From contig NZ_ATUR01000003.1 of NCBI RefSeq assembly GCF_000420305.1, positions 124,001-188,000 on the forward strand: 64,000 nucleotides of DNA, given 5' to 3'. The position numbers and the translations under genes were made by a program. Source of the stretch: Novosphingopyxis baekryungensis DSM 16222. Its GTDB lineage: Bacteria; Pseudomonadota; Alphaproteobacteria; Sphingomonadales; Sphingomonadaceae. The notes under the pieces are model-generated. The model ran no database searches. It saw only the letters and a list, made by a program, of their open reading frames with translations, and had not been told where the DNA came from. Below, piece by piece: positions 46,482-55,168 of the stretch (positions are counted from its first letter, which is position 1; each line of letters begins with the position of its first letter).

Positions 46482-46903
46482 TACTTTATCTCTTCTATCT
46501 TGCTTTCATGACATCATGCTGCGGCTACGCTCTTTGTTACGGGGGAAAACCGGAACGGATCGGCGCGGTGATCGTGATCCTGGCCAGCTTTCTGACATCG
46601 GATCTCGCCCCGCATGGCCTGGGCTGGGCCGATGCGAGTCTGAGCCTGCTCATCATCGACGGGATGACGATGCTGGCCATTACCACATTGGCACTGAGCA
46701 CCAATCGTTACTGGCCGATGTGGTTCGCCGGGTTTTGCCTGGTCGGCCTGATGACCCATGTGGCCGCCGCTGCGATGCCGGAATTCGCGGCGAAGGCCTA
46801 TTCCCTTTCGCAGGGGTTCTGGGCTTATCCAGCGATCGGATCGATGGCGCTGGGAACATGGTTTCAGCATCGCCGGAAGAATATCATGCCCTCCGACGCC
46901 TGA
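46478..46903 (+). CDS. Small polytopic membrane protein of unknown function
   Basis: 141-aa protein with about four hydrophobic segments (residues ~2-20, 27-45, 57-75, 80-100) and a short basic tail (WFQHRRKNIMPSDA). No domain recognised. The start is uncertain: the GTG at 46478 lies inside a perfect hairpin and has no ribosome site; ATG 46508 is an alternative, also weak. The last 46 bases overlap radC in another frame, implying coupling. Confidence 0.6.
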   Translation: MVLYLFYLAFMTSCCGYALCYGGKPERIGAVIVILASFLTSDLAPHGLGWADASLSLLIIDGMTMLAITTLALSTNRYWPMWFAGFCLVGLMTHVAAAAMPEFAAKAYSLSQGFWAYPAIGSMALGTWFQHRRKNIMPSDA

Positions 46904-47466
46904 TCGGCGCTTTTCCGGCATCATCCTGCGATCAGGCGCGGCGCTTACTGGCCAGATTCGGTTCGCTCGCCGCGGTTCTGGATGCCGAACAGCGATTGTT
47001 GCAAACCATGGTGCCGCATGACGTGGCCGAGCGTATCAGCGCTGCACGCGCAGCCCATGTCTGTGCCCTCACCGCCAGACTTTCGACGGCGCCCATCCTG
47101 GCAGATTCCCGGCTTTTGCAAGATTATCTGAGAACCCGCATGGCCCATCTCGGCCGCGAAGAGGTTCGCGCGCTCTATCTGGACAATGGGGCGCGGCTGG
47201 TAGCCGATGAAGTCTGCTGTCACGGCACCGTCGACGAATCGGCGATCTTTCCGCGTGAAGTCGCCCGGCGGGCGCTCGAGCTTGATGCCACCGCGATCAT
47301 CCTGGCCCATAATCATCCTTCGGGCGATCCCAGGCCGAGCAGCGCCGACTTGCGGGTGACACACCATATCCAGCGCGCGCTCGGACCCCTCAATATCCGG
47401 CTGATCGATCACATCATCATAGGTGGTCGGAATTTCTCGATGCGTGACGCGGGGATGCTCCATTGA
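46858..47466 (+). CDS. radC: RadC family JAB-domain protein
   Basis: 202-aa RadC (UPF0758) protein. A short N-terminal helix-hairpin-helix-like part (SCDQARRLLARFGSLAAVLDA) precedes the MPN/JAB domain with the metalloprotease signature HNHPSGDPRPSSAD (HxHx7SxxD) near residue 166. The family was once tied to DNA repair, but the enzyme role is unproven. The start at ATG 46858 lies within the preceding membrane gene; the longer open frame upstream is a shadow of that gene. Confidence 0.88.
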   Translation: MVSASPEEYHALRRLIGAFPASSCDQARRLLARFGSLAAVLDAEQRLLQTMVPHDVAERISAARAAHVCALTARLSTAPILADSRLLQDYLRTRMAHLGREEVRALYLDNGARLVADEVCCHGTVDESAIFPREVARRALELDATAIILAHNHPSGDPRPSSADLRVTHHIQRALGPLNIRLIDHIIIGGRNFSMRDAGMLH

Positions 47467-47568
47467 GCTGATCGGAATCTGCAGGGCGCAATTTTCGGCG
47501 TCCAATGATATTGACGCGCCCGGCAGTAACTGGTTCGAAGCTAGCGGTCACGAATAGCAAGGACTGCC

Positions 47569-48438
47569 ATGGACCTTATCGGCCCCACTTCGCAAAGCCT
47601 GATCTCCCAGCGGACCCGTCTGCATTATGTGGACTGGGGCAACCCGGACGCGCCGCCCTTGATCCTGCTGCATGGCGGGCGCGATCATGCCCGCAGCTGG
47701 GATTGGACGGCGCAGGCGCTACGCAATGACTGGCATGTCATCTGCCCCGATCTGCGCGGCCATGGCGATAGCGAATGGAACGGGCCAGGCGATTATCCCA
47801 TCACCAGCTATGTCTATGATTTGGCGCAGCTGATCCACCAGCTCGGCCTTGCCCCCGTTACCCTCGTGGCACATTCGCTGGGGGGCAATATCGCGCTGCG
47901 TTATGCCGGGCTGTATCCGGACAATGTGCGCAAGCTCGTCGCGATCGAAGGGCTCGGGCCCTCGCTGGAGATGCAGGAGAAACGCCTGGAGACGCCGTTC
48001 GATGAGCGCATTCGCGGCTGGATCAGCGACAAGCGAGCCGCCGCCGCCCGGCTGCCCAAACGCTATGAGAGCTTCGATATGGCCTATGACCGGATGCGCG
48101 AGGCCAATCGCTACCTTTCGGACGAGCAGGCCCGCCACCTGACGCTCCATGCCGTCATGCGCAACGAAGACGGTAGCTATAGCTGGAAGTTCGACCCCTA
48201 TGTCCATCTCTGGCCGGTGATCGACATGGATTATCGCGACATCGAAGCGCTGTGGACCCGTATCCATTGCGAAACCCTGCTGATCTACGGAGAGGATAGC
48301 TGGGCGTCCAATCCGCAAGAGGATGGGCGCGCAGAGCATTTCCCCAATGCCCGGGTTTCCAATTATCAGAAGGCCGGTCACTGGGTCCATCATGACCAGT
48401 TCGATCAGTTCATCGCCGAACTCCGGGCATTTCTATAA
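47569..48438 (+). CDS. Alpha/beta hydrolase
   Basis: 289-aa cytosolic alpha/beta hydrolase. Oxyanion-region LILLHGGRDHARSWDW (~31-46), CPDLRGHGDSEW, nucleophile elbow AHSLGGN with Ser103, and histidine in KAGHWVHHDQF near the C-terminus. Substrate unknown; haloalkane dehalogenase- or esterase-like functions cannot be separated here. Its stop overlaps the end of the convergent thiolase-like gene by six bases. Confidence 0.88.
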   Translation: MDLIGPTSQSLISQRTRLHYVDWGNPDAPPLILLHGGRDHARSWDWTAQALRNDWHVICPDLRGHGDSEWNGPGDYPITSYVYDLAQLIHQLGLAPVTLVAHSLGGNIALRYAGLYPDNVRKLVAIEGLGPSLEMQEKRLETPFDERIRGWISDKRAAAARLPKRYESFDMAYDRMREANRYLSDEQARHLTLHAVMRNEDGSYSWKFDPYVHLWPVIDMDYRDIEALWTRIHCETLLIYGEDSWASNPQEDGRAEHFPNARVSNYQKAGHWVHHDQFDQFIAELRAFL

Positions 48439-49965
48439 AAAGCGAAACAGCGAGCGGCCATCACCGCCCGGTTGGACGGAAACGTTCTGGCCGATCGCAT
48501 CGCCTTCAGCCAGCCTTTCCAGGGTGGCCGGATGATCGGGATCGGCCATGGCAACCAGGCGCTCGCCCGTGGCCGTTCGTGCCACGATCACGCCGCGATC
48601 CCCTGTGCGTCGCGGTAAAAACGTGTAGCTTTCGATCGTCGCATGGCCATGGTGCTCATCGACCACAGTGATTGCTGGCGGTTCGTCGGGCAGACTGGTC
48701 CAGCGCGATTTTGCCGACCAGTCGGCAGGGCGGCAGGAATAGATGCCGGTGGCATATTTGCTCATGATGCCGCCATTCGCGCCGATCATGGCATAAGCCT
48801 CGCGGTCGGCCCGCAAACGCTGGACCGCCTCGGCGATGGCATGCGCGGAATAATTGTTGCCGGGACCGCCGAAGAAAGGCAGCCCGCCCGTCAGGGTCAG
48901 GCCGCGGGGATCGTCCGGCGCAAGATCCAGCGCATCGGTAAGGTTGAAGACCGCGATGGCGAAGCAGCTGTAAAGATCGATATAAGCAAGATCGTCCAGA
49001 GTGATCCCGGCGATATCGAGCGCGCCGCGGACCGAGGCGATGGCCGCCTGGCTCACATTCAGCTCCGCGCGCGACAGGACGGAGGCTTCCTTGGCGTCGC
49101 AAACCCCGTGGATATGCACCCAGCGGTCTTCGGCAATGCCAAGCGCGCGTGCCTTGCCGGCCGAGGCGATGAGGATTGCCGCCCCCTGATTCACCTGATC
49201 ACGGGCCACCGTGAGCCGGGTATAGGGTTCGGCGACGATGCGGTTGCGTTCCGTGACCCTTGCCAGCTCGCTGGCTGAACAGGCGATCGGCGCGGCGGCA
49301 TAAGGATTGGCCGCCGCAACATCGGTGAACGGCGCAAACAGACGTCCGATATCCGATCGATAGTCTTCCAGACCGCGCCCCAGCCGCGCGCGCCGGGCAT
49401 TTTCCAGCAGGGCATAGCCCGCAATCGGCGCGCCGACACCATGTGCGATCAGGGGAGTGTCGATCAGGCCTTTCATGCCATAGCCGCGATCGTCCAGCGA
49501 GCCCTGCACCGCCTCGGACCAATCCGCCCGTTCGTCCCTGGCCTGCAAGGCGAGCATGGTGGAGATAGCCTCCGCCCCGACAATCGTGGCGCAGCTGCTT
49601 CGGCCTTCGAAAATATCCTGCGCCAGTTCGCCGACCAGCTTTTGCGGCCCCTGCCCCCCGACAATCTCAAGAATGGCGCGATCGGGATTGGCCCCTACCC
49701 GCCGCGCAATGGACCGCGGCACATTGTGCGACCCGCCGAAGGGCGCCTTGGCCACCGGCGTCGATATCTCGAACTGGCGAATGGCCGCGACGGTATCGAT
49801 GGCCGCACCGACATCATCGGCGCTCTGGCAATCGGCCATGGCCGCAGCAAGCGCTTCGCCAGCGAGATCCATGGGGCAAAGCGCTCGATAGCCGGGATCG
49901 TCGAGCCGCTCGGCATATTGGCCGACCCCGATGATGATCGGCGTGTTGTCTGCGATATGGTCCAT
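48433..49965 (-). CDS. Thiolase-like acetyl-CoA acetyltransferase family protein
   Basis: 510-aa thiolase-superfamily protein, SCP-x/acetyl-CoA acetyltransferase-like subgroup, probably in acyl-CoA metabolism. Features: TPIIIGVGQYAER start, DIDLYSC-type YIDLYSCFAIAVFN, GGLPFFGGPGNNYSAHAIAEAV, and an added C-terminal domain (EDGA-like segment to the end). The usual nucleophilic cysteine region reads EIVGGQGPQKLVGE (~100-113), without cysteine, so classical thiolysis is doubtful; this replacement occurs across the subgroup as I know it. It stands before the dedA-gshB group on the same strand. Confidence 0.8.
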   Translation of the reverse strand: MDHIADNTPIIIGVGQYAERLDDPGYRALCPMDLAGEALAAAMADCQSADDVGAAIDTVAAIRQFEISTPVAKAPFGGSHNVPRSIARRVGANPDRAILEIVGGQGPQKLVGELAQDIFEGRSSCATIVGAEAISTMLALQARDERADWSEAVQGSLDDRGYGMKGLIDTPLIAHGVGAPIAGYALLENARRARLGRGLEDYRSDIGRLFAPFTDVAAANPYAAAPIACSASELARVTERNRIVAEPYTRLTVARDQVNQGAAILIASAGKARALGIAEDRWVHIHGVCDAKEASVLSRAELNVSQAAIASVRGALDIAGITLDDLAYIDLYSCFAIAVFNLTDALDLAPDDPRGLTLTGGLPFFGGPGNNYSAHAIAEAVQRLRADREAYAMIGANGGIMSKYATGIYSCRPADWSAKSRWTSLPDEPPAITVVDEHHGHATIESYTFLPRRTGDRGVIVARTATGERLVAMADPDHPATLERLAEGDAIGQNVSVQPGGDGRSLFRFL

Positions 49966-49983
49966 GGCCGCCCGCTCCAGCGT

Positions 49984-50589
49984 TCAGCGTTGGTCGTGCG
50001 GCTTCCAGGTGGCCACGCGATAAAGGTAGAATATCAGGATCAACACCATCGTCGCGGTCGCAATCGGCCCGACATAATCGTTGATCGCCTCAAAATTGCG
50101 GCCGAGATAATAGCCTGCGCCGGTCAGAATGACATTCCAGATTGCCGCGCCTGCGAAGGTAACGACCAGAAACCGGGTTGTTCCCATGCGAAAGAGCCCG
50201 GCGGGCAGCGACACGATCGTGCGGAAGGCGGGCATGAAGCGCAGAACGAAAACGATCTTTCCACCGTGCCGCGTAAACAGCGCATTGATCTTCTGCACAT
50301 CTTCCCAGTCCACCGTCAGCCAGCGGCCCCAGCGATTGACGAAGCCCTCCAGACGCCGGAACCCGTAGACACGGCCCAGCAGATACCAGGCGTAGTTTCC
50401 CAATGTCGAACCGATCGTCCCGGCCAGAATGACCGTCCAGAAATCCATCTTTCCCTGACCAACCTGGATGCCGGCCAACCCCATAATCACTTCGGACGGG
50501 ATCGGGGGAAACACGTTTTCCAGGAACATCAGGAAAGCGATGCCCCAATAGCCCCCGGCGGCAACGATGTGGATGATCCAGCTGCTCAC
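49984..50589 (-). CDS. DedA family membrane protein
   Basis: 201-aa polytopic DedA/SNARE-associated family protein. Conserved ENVFPPIPSEVIMGLAG (~24-40), a glycine-rich GSTLGNYAWYLLGR, and RFMPAFRTIVSLPAG with the functional arginines. Four to five TM segments. DedA proteins are implicated in undecaprenyl-phosphate or phospholipid recycling and membrane homeostasis. It starts at GTG 50589, 10 bases after gshB on the same strand. Confidence 0.92.
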   Translation of the reverse strand: MSSWIIHIVAAGGYWGIAFLMFLENVFPPIPSEVIMGLAGIQVGQGKMDFWTVILAGTIGSTLGNYAWYLLGRVYGFRRLEGFVNRWGRWLTVDWEDVQKINALFTRHGGKIVFVLRFMPAFRTIVSLPAGLFRMGTTRFLVVTFAGAAIWNVILTGAGYYLGRNFEAINDYVGPIATATMVLILIFYLYRVATWKPHDQR

Positions 50590-50599
50590 TGCGCGGCGC

Positions 50600-51556
50600 T
50601 CATGCAGCGGCGCGTTCGGCGAGACGGCGTTCGATGGCGTCCCAGATCATGCCCGAACTGTCGGTCCCGTTGAACTTGTCGATGGCCACGATGCCGGTGG
50701 GGGACGTCACGTTGATTTCGGTCAGCCATTTGCCGCCGATCACGTCGATGCCGACGAAGACGAGGCCTAGCCGCCGCAGTTCCGGCCCCATGGCGTCGCA
50801 GATGTCCTGCTCGATCTCAGTCAGCTGTGCCGCCTCGGCATAGCCGCCCTGCGCAAGGTTGGAGCGGAACTCGCCCTCGCCCGGCTTTCGGTTGATCGCG
50901 CCGGCAAATTCGCCGTCGATCAGCACGATGCGCTTGTCCCCCTTGGCGATATCCGGAAGGAAGGGCTGCACCATATGCGGCTCCTTCCAGGTCTGGTTGA
51001 ACATTTCGATCAGCGCGGACAGATTGTCGCCATCTTCGCCGATACGGAACACCGCCTTGCCGCCGTTTCCGTGCAGCGGCTTGATCACGATAGCCCCATG
51101 TTCCGCCTGAAAGCGGCGCACCTCGTCCAGCCGCCGGGTGATCAGCGTGGGCGGCATGAAGCGCCGATAATCCAGCACATAAATTTTCTCAGGGGCGTCC
51201 CGTACGGCCTTGGGATCGTTGATTACCAGCGTCTCGTCGGCGATCTGCTCCAGCAGCCAGGTGCCGGTGAGATAGCCACTGTCGAACGGTGGATCCTGCC
51301 GCATCAGCACCACGTCCACATCTCTACCGAGATCGAGCGTCACTGGCTCGCCCAGCGTATAATGATCGCCTTCGACGCGCTGCACTGTCACCGGAAAAGC
51401 GCGGGTGGTGAGCCGACCGTCGTGCCAGGTGAGATCGCGCACATCATAATAGAATTGCTCCACGCCGCGCGCCTGCCCGGCCAGCAAGATCGCGAAGCTG
51501 GAGTCGCCGGCGATGTTGATCCCCTCCAGCGTGTCCATCTGAATGGCGGCTTTCAT
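50600..51556 (-). CDS. gshB: Glutathione synthetase
   Basis: 318-aa ATP-grasp ligase that joins gamma-glutamylcysteine and glycine. Features: VVLMRQDPPFDSGYLTGTWL (~75-95), VIKPLHGNGGKAVFRI (ATP-grasp loop), RIVLIDGEFAGAINRKPGEGEF and the C-terminal EINVTSPTGI. The ATG at 51556 (MKAAIQMD) is preferred, with GGAAA upstream; a 14-residue extension to 51598 is in frame. It follows rsmI and yraN on the same strand, a gene order common in alphaproteobacteria. Confidence 0.95.
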   Translation of the reverse strand: MKAAIQMDTLEGINIAGDSSFAILLAGQARGVEQFYYDVRDLTWHDGRLTTRAFPVTVQRVEGDHYTLGEPVTLDLGRDVDVVLMRQDPPFDSGYLTGTWLLEQIADETLVINDPKAVRDAPEKIYVLDYRRFMPPTLITRRLDEVRRFQAEHGAIVIKPLHGNGGKAVFRIGEDGDNLSALIEMFNQTWKEPHMVQPFLPDIAKGDKRIVLIDGEFAGAINRKPGEGEFRSNLAQGGYAEAAQLTEIEQDICDAMGPELRRLGLVFVGIDVIGGKWLTEINVTSPTGIVAIDKFNGTDSSGMIWDAIERRLAERAAA

Positions 51557-51575
51557 CACGGTTTCCTTCGATCGT

Positions 51576-51935
51576 TCATTGGCCAGCGTGCCAGACATTG
51601 GTCAGGTGGCGCGGCCACCGGCCCGGCGCAAGTAGGATGATATCGAACCGCGCATCGAAGCGTTCCCCGCAATATTGCGGGATGGCCACTTCCGCCGCGG
51701 CCACCACCCGGCGGAAGCGATAGGCATCGATGGCCGTTTCCAGTTCCTTTTCACTGGCGCGCGCCTTGACCTCGACAAAGGCCACCACCCTGCCCCGCCG
51801 GGCCACGATGTCGATCTCCCCGCGCGGATTGCGCACGCGCTGGCCGAGAATGCGATAGCCGTGCAGCCGCAGCCACCAGGCCGCGATCCGTTCCGCCCGC
51901 CGCCCGCGCCGTTCCGCCGCGAGCCGCCGGTTCAT
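51576..51935 (-). CDS. YraN family (UPF0102) nuclease-like protein
   Basis: 119-aa protein with the family's endonuclease-like core: AAWWLRLHGYRILGQRVR, GEIDIVARRGRVVAFVEVK (Glu, Asp, Glu-x-Lys active-site set). Family function is not settled (DNA processing suspected). Its ATG overlaps the rsmI stop (ATGA) and gshB follows, so the three genes are probably cotranscribed. Confidence 0.9.
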   Translation of the reverse strand: MNRRLAAERRGRRAERIAAWWLRLHGYRILGQRVRNPRGEIDIVARRGRVVAFVEVKARASEKELETAIDAYRFRRVVAAAEVAIPQYCGERFDARFDIILLAPGRWPRHLTNVWHAGQ

Positions 51936-52777
51936 CCGCGGCTCTTGAGCGCCGTGGCGCGGACATACAGTTCCTTGCGGTCGAGCCCGAAGCGCTGTGC
52001 CACCTCTCCCGCCGCCTTGGACGTCGGCAGGCGTTCCAGGGCCTCCAGCAGCGCCGCCTCGATATCGTCTTCGCTCGCTTCCACCGATTGCTCCACCGGC
52101 GGGCCGACCATCAGAACGATTTCTCCCTTGGGCGTCTGCGCGTCGTATTGCGCGGCCAGATCGCCCAGGCTGCCGGTGACCACCTCCTCATGCCGCTTGG
52201 TCAGCTCCCGCGCCACGGCGGCCTCGCGGGATCCGCCCAGCAGCTCTGCCATCGCCGCCAGCGTGCGGCCAAGCCGCGGCCCGCTTTCATAAAAGATCAG
52301 CGTGGCGCGCAGCGGTTTGAACTCCGTCAATATATCGGCCCGCGCCTTTTCCTTGGTCGGCAGGAATCCGGCGAACAGAAACCGGTCGGTCGGCAGGCCG
52401 CTGATCGACAGCGCCATGATCGCCGCGTTCGGCCCTGGCGCACTGGACACCATCACCCCGGCCTCCCGCGCCGCGCGGACGAGCTTGTATCCCGGATCGG
52501 AAATCAGCGGCGTGCCGGCATCGCTCACCAGCGCGACCACGCCTTGCTGTGCCGCCGCGATCAGATCGTCCCGCTCCCGCTCGCCGCTATGATCATGATA
52601 GGGGCGCATCGGCTTGTGCAGGCCCAGATGGCGCAACAGCTTGGCCGTCACCCGGCTGTCCTCCACCGCCACGATATCGGCGGCCTCCAATATGGCGGCG
52701 GCGCGGGCGCTGACATCTGCCAGGTTGCCGATTGGCGTGGCCACGATATAGATGCCGGGAGAAAAATCGGTTTGCAT
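51932..52777 (-). CDS. rsmI: 16S rRNA (cytidine(1402)-2'-O)-methyltransferase
   Basis: 281-aa SAM-dependent enzyme of the tetrapyrrole-methylase fold that methylates C1402 of 16S rRNA. Signatures: IYIVATPIGNLADVSARA (~9-26), DIVAVEDSRVTAKLLRHL, LVSDAGTPLISDPGYKLV, FLFAGFLPTKEKAR. The start is only 11 bases from that of the divergent LpoA-like gene. Confidence 0.96.
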   Translation of the reverse strand: MQTDFSPGIYIVATPIGNLADVSARAAAILEAADIVAVEDSRVTAKLLRHLGLHKPMRPYHDHSGERERDDLIAAAQQGVVALVSDAGTPLISDPGYKLVRAAREAGVMVSSAPGPNAAIMALSISGLPTDRFLFAGFLPTKEKARADILTEFKPLRATLIFYESGPRLGRTLAAMAELLGGSREAAVARELTKRHEEVVTGSLGDLAAQYDAQTPKGEIVLMVGPPVEQSVEASEDDIEAALLEALERLPTSKAAGEVAQRFGLDRKELYVRATALKSRG

Positions 52778-52788
52778 GAGGGTAGGTC

Positions 52789-54045
52789 ATGACAGAAGCA
52801 GTTATAGCGCGGCAAGCAGGCGTTGCAGATATCGCCGGAAAAGGTCGCGTCACGACCTTCCTGAAAAAGGGCCGCCTGACGCAGGGCGGTCTGAAAAAAA
52901 TGGGCGCTGTGGCCGGGTTGATCTTCCTGACGGGGTGCGAGACTCTGGTGCCCAGCGGCGGGCGCCGTCCTCCACCGCGCACCGATACCGCGCCGCCCAG
53001 CTCCGCTTCGCAGCAGCCGGGCAATGTCATCACCGCAGACAATAGCCGCCACAAGGTTGCGCTGCTGCTGCCGACCACTGGCGAAAATGCCGACATCGGT
53101 CAGTCGATCGCCAATGCGACCACGCTGGCGTTGCTCGATATCAACGCCTCCAATATCCGCATGACCACCTATGATACCGCCAAGGATCCCCGCGCCGCGG
53201 CCCAGCGCGCCGTGGCGGACGGCAACAGCCTGATCCTCGGCCCCTTGCTGGGGGACAATGTGGTCACGGTTGCCGGTGTCGCGCAGCAGCGCAATATCCC
53301 CATCCTCAGCTTCTCCAATGATTCCGGCGTGGCGGGCCGCAACGTCTTCATCCTGGGCCATCTGCCCAGCCAGTCGATCGACCGTGTGGTCCGCTATGCC
53401 GTATCTCAGGGCAAGACGCGCATTGCCGGGCTGGTGCCGCAGAATGTCTATGGCCAGCGGGCGACCGGCGCGCTCAACAGTTCCGTGCGCGCCGCCGGTG
53501 GCATGCTGGTCGGCGTGCAGCCCTATGACCGGACCAGCCAGTCCGTGGATGCGGCCACCAAGGCGCTTGCGGCAGCCGGGCCGTTCGACGCCGTGCTGAT
53601 TGCCGATACCGGGCGCGCCGCGATGGCGGCCGCTCCGCTGCTGCGCCGCAATGGTGCCGGAACCGCGCAGTTCCTGGGCACCGAATTGTGGAACACCGAA
53701 AGCGCCCTGGCCGGGTCCATCCCCATGCGCGGCGGAATCTTCGCCAGCGTTTCGGACGATCTCTATCGCCAATATGCCGATAAATATGAAACGCGCTTCG
53801 GCCGCATGCCCTTCCGCCTGTCCAGCCTGGGCTATGACGCGGTGCTGCTGGTCGCCAATATCGCCAAGAACTGGAAGGTGGGCACGCCCTTCCCCGTCCA
53901 GCGGCTCACCGATCCCGAAGGGTTTATCGGCATCGATGGCAGCTTCCGCCTGCTGCCCAACGGCCTGAACGAACGCAATCTGGAGGTGCAGGAGATTCAG
54001 AGTGGCCGTTTCGTCACGATCGATCCTGCGCCGCGCGGTTTCTGA
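52789..54045 (+). CDS. Penicillin-binding protein activator, LpoA-like lipoprotein
   Basis: 418-aa lipoprotein with a periplasmic-binding-protein-like fold, of the family annotated as penicillin-binding protein activators. The lipobox FLTGC places the lipid-modified cysteine at residue 50, leaving an unusually long and polar N-region before the hydrophobic core (MGAVAGLIFLTGC). Either the signal is extended or translation starts later. A Pro/Arg-rich linker follows, then VALLLPTTGENADIGQSIAN, ILGPLLGDNVVTVAG and DAVLIADTGRAAMAAAPLL. It is divergent from rsmI, the standard arrangement. Confidence 0.87.
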   Translation: MTEAVIARQAGVADIAGKGRVTTFLKKGRLTQGGLKKMGAVAGLIFLTGCETLVPSGGRRPPPRTDTAPPSSASQQPGNVITADNSRHKVALLLPTTGENADIGQSIANATTLALLDINASNIRMTTYDTAKDPRAAAQRAVADGNSLILGPLLGDNVVTVAGVAQQRNIPILSFSNDSGVAGRNVFILGHLPSQSIDRVVRYAVSQGKTRIAGLVPQNVYGQRATGALNSSVRAAGGMLVGVQPYDRTSQSVDAATKALAAAGPFDAVLIADTGRAAMAAAPLLRRNGAGTAQFLGTELWNTESALAGSIPMRGGIFASVSDDLYRQYADKYETRFGRMPFRLSSLGYDAVLLVANIAKNWKVGTPFPVQRLTDPEGFIGIDGSFRLLPNGLNERNLEVQEIQSGRFVTIDPAPRGF

Positions 54046-54078
54046 CCGGGCTGTTCCTGCGCGATTTTTCCGGGCGGC

Positions 54079-54104
54079 GGAACGAAGCACGCCGTCGCCC
54101 GGTT
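54079..54104 (+). promoter_or_regulatory. EcfG-like promoter candidate before the copper-storage gene
   Basis: GGAAC (54079-54083), 17-base spacer, GGTT (54101-54104), three of four matches to the expected CGTT. It lies 30 bases before the ATG of the cysteine-rich gene. Confidence 0.35.
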
Positions 54105-54133
54105 GATCTCCTGAAACCCATCAGGAGAAATTC

Positions 54134-54529
54134 ATGTCTATCGCCGAAATGATTGCCGACCATCCGCAAGTCCAGAATGAGGACGCGGCGCTCGGCCTGG
54201 CCGTGCGCCACGCCATGTATTGCGCCGCGATCGCCAATAGCTGCGCCGATGCCGATAGCGCCGAGGACGGCGATATGCGCCAATGCATCCGCGCCTGTTC
54301 GGATTGTTCGGACATCTGCACCGCAACCTATCGCACCGCCAGCCGCCGCACGGCGGGCAATGTGCAGTTGATCATGAGCATGTTCGAACTGTGCATCCAG
54401 GCGTGCGAGCGCTGCGCCGAGGAATGCGAAAAGCATGACAATCCCCACTGCAAGCGCTGCGCCACGATGTGCCGCGAAACGATCGAAGATTGCCGCAAGG
54501 CGCTTGCGGTCATGAAAAAGGGCAGCTGA
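54134..54529 (+). CDS. Cysteine-rich four-helix-bundle copper-storage protein (Csp/DUF326)
   Basis: 131-aa protein with 14 cysteines (residues 30, 37, 51, 55, 58, 62, 87, 91, 94, 98, 106, 109, 113, 120), mostly in i/i+3/i+4 spacing along helices, the pattern of Csp proteins that load many Cu(I) ions inside a four-helix bundle. There is no signal peptide, so it resembles cytosolic Csp3-type members. AGGAGA precedes the ATG. It is a single gene bounded by a terminator shared with def. Metal identity is inferred from the family. Confidence 0.88.
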   Translation: MSIAEMIADHPQVQNEDAALGLAVRHAMYCAAIANSCADADSAEDGDMRQCIRACSDCSDICTATYRTASRRTAGNVQLIMSMFELCIQACERCAEECEKHDNPHCKRCATMCRETIEDCRKALAVMKKGS

Positions 54530-54562
54530 AGTACAGCCGACCCGATCATTCTATAGAATTTA

Positions 54563-54600
54563 GCAAAACCGCCTCTCCTCCCGGATGAGGCGGTTTTCTT
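54563..54600. terminator. Bidirectional terminator between copper-storage gene and def
   Basis: AAAACCGCCTC (54565-54575) / GAGGCGGTTTT (54587-54597), perfect 11-bp stem with an 11-base loop, A/T tracts on both sides. It can serve both convergent genes. Confidence 0.85.
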
Positions 54601-55168
54601 ATGCGGCTTCCTTGCGCAGCTTGTTGAGCTTTTTCAACACCATCTGGCGCTTCAGACGTGACAGATGATCGATGAACAACACCCCTTCGAGATGGTCCAT
54701 CTCATGCTGAAGGCAGGTGGCCCAGAGACCGTCCATATCTTCCTCATGCACCTTCCCGTCCAGATCCTGCCAGCGGGCACGAATGGTGGCCGGACGCTCG
54801 ACATCGGCATATTGATCGGGAACCGACAGGCAGCCCTCCTGATACACGCTGAGATCGTCGGACGGATCGAGAATTTCCGGATTGATGAACACGCGCGGAT
54901 CGCGCTTCACCGGCTGATGCGTATGCGCATGGCCGTCATGATTGCATGGTTCCGGCTCCGCATCCGGATCGGGCTCCTGCAGATCGATCACCAGCACGCG
55001 CTTGGGCACGCCCACCTGGATCGCAGCCAGGCCGATGCCCGGCGCATCGTACATCGTGTCGAACATGTCCTCCACCAGCGTGCGCAACGCGTCGTCGAAC
55101 TCGGTCACGGGGGTGGAAACGGTTTTCAGCCGGGGGTCCGGCACTTCAAGGATCGGTCTTATAGCCAT
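54599..55168 (-). CDS. def: Peptide deformylase with His-rich insertion
   Basis: 189-aa metalloenzyme removing the N-formyl group from new proteins. Three motifs are intact: [10 protein letters not shown] (44-53), EGCLSVP with Cys113 (111-117) and [10 protein letters not shown] with His155, Glu156 and His159. Between motifs 1 and 2 there is an extra acidic/His segment (~66-90: [20 protein letters not shown]). The ATG at 55168 matches the family start; the frame to 55252 is longer. Fmt, the opposite enzyme, is encoded nearby on the other strand rather than in the common def-fmt order. Confidence 0.95.
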   Translation of the reverse strand: MAIRPILEVPDPRLKTVSTPVTEFDDALRTLVEDMFDTMYDAPGIGLAAIQVGVPKRVLVIDLQEPDPDAEPEPCNHDGHAHTHQPVKRDPRVFINPEILDPSDDLSVYQEGCLSVPDQYADVERPATIRARWQDLDGKVHEEDMDGLWATCLQHEMDHLEGVLFIDHLSRLKRQMVLKKLNKLRKEAA

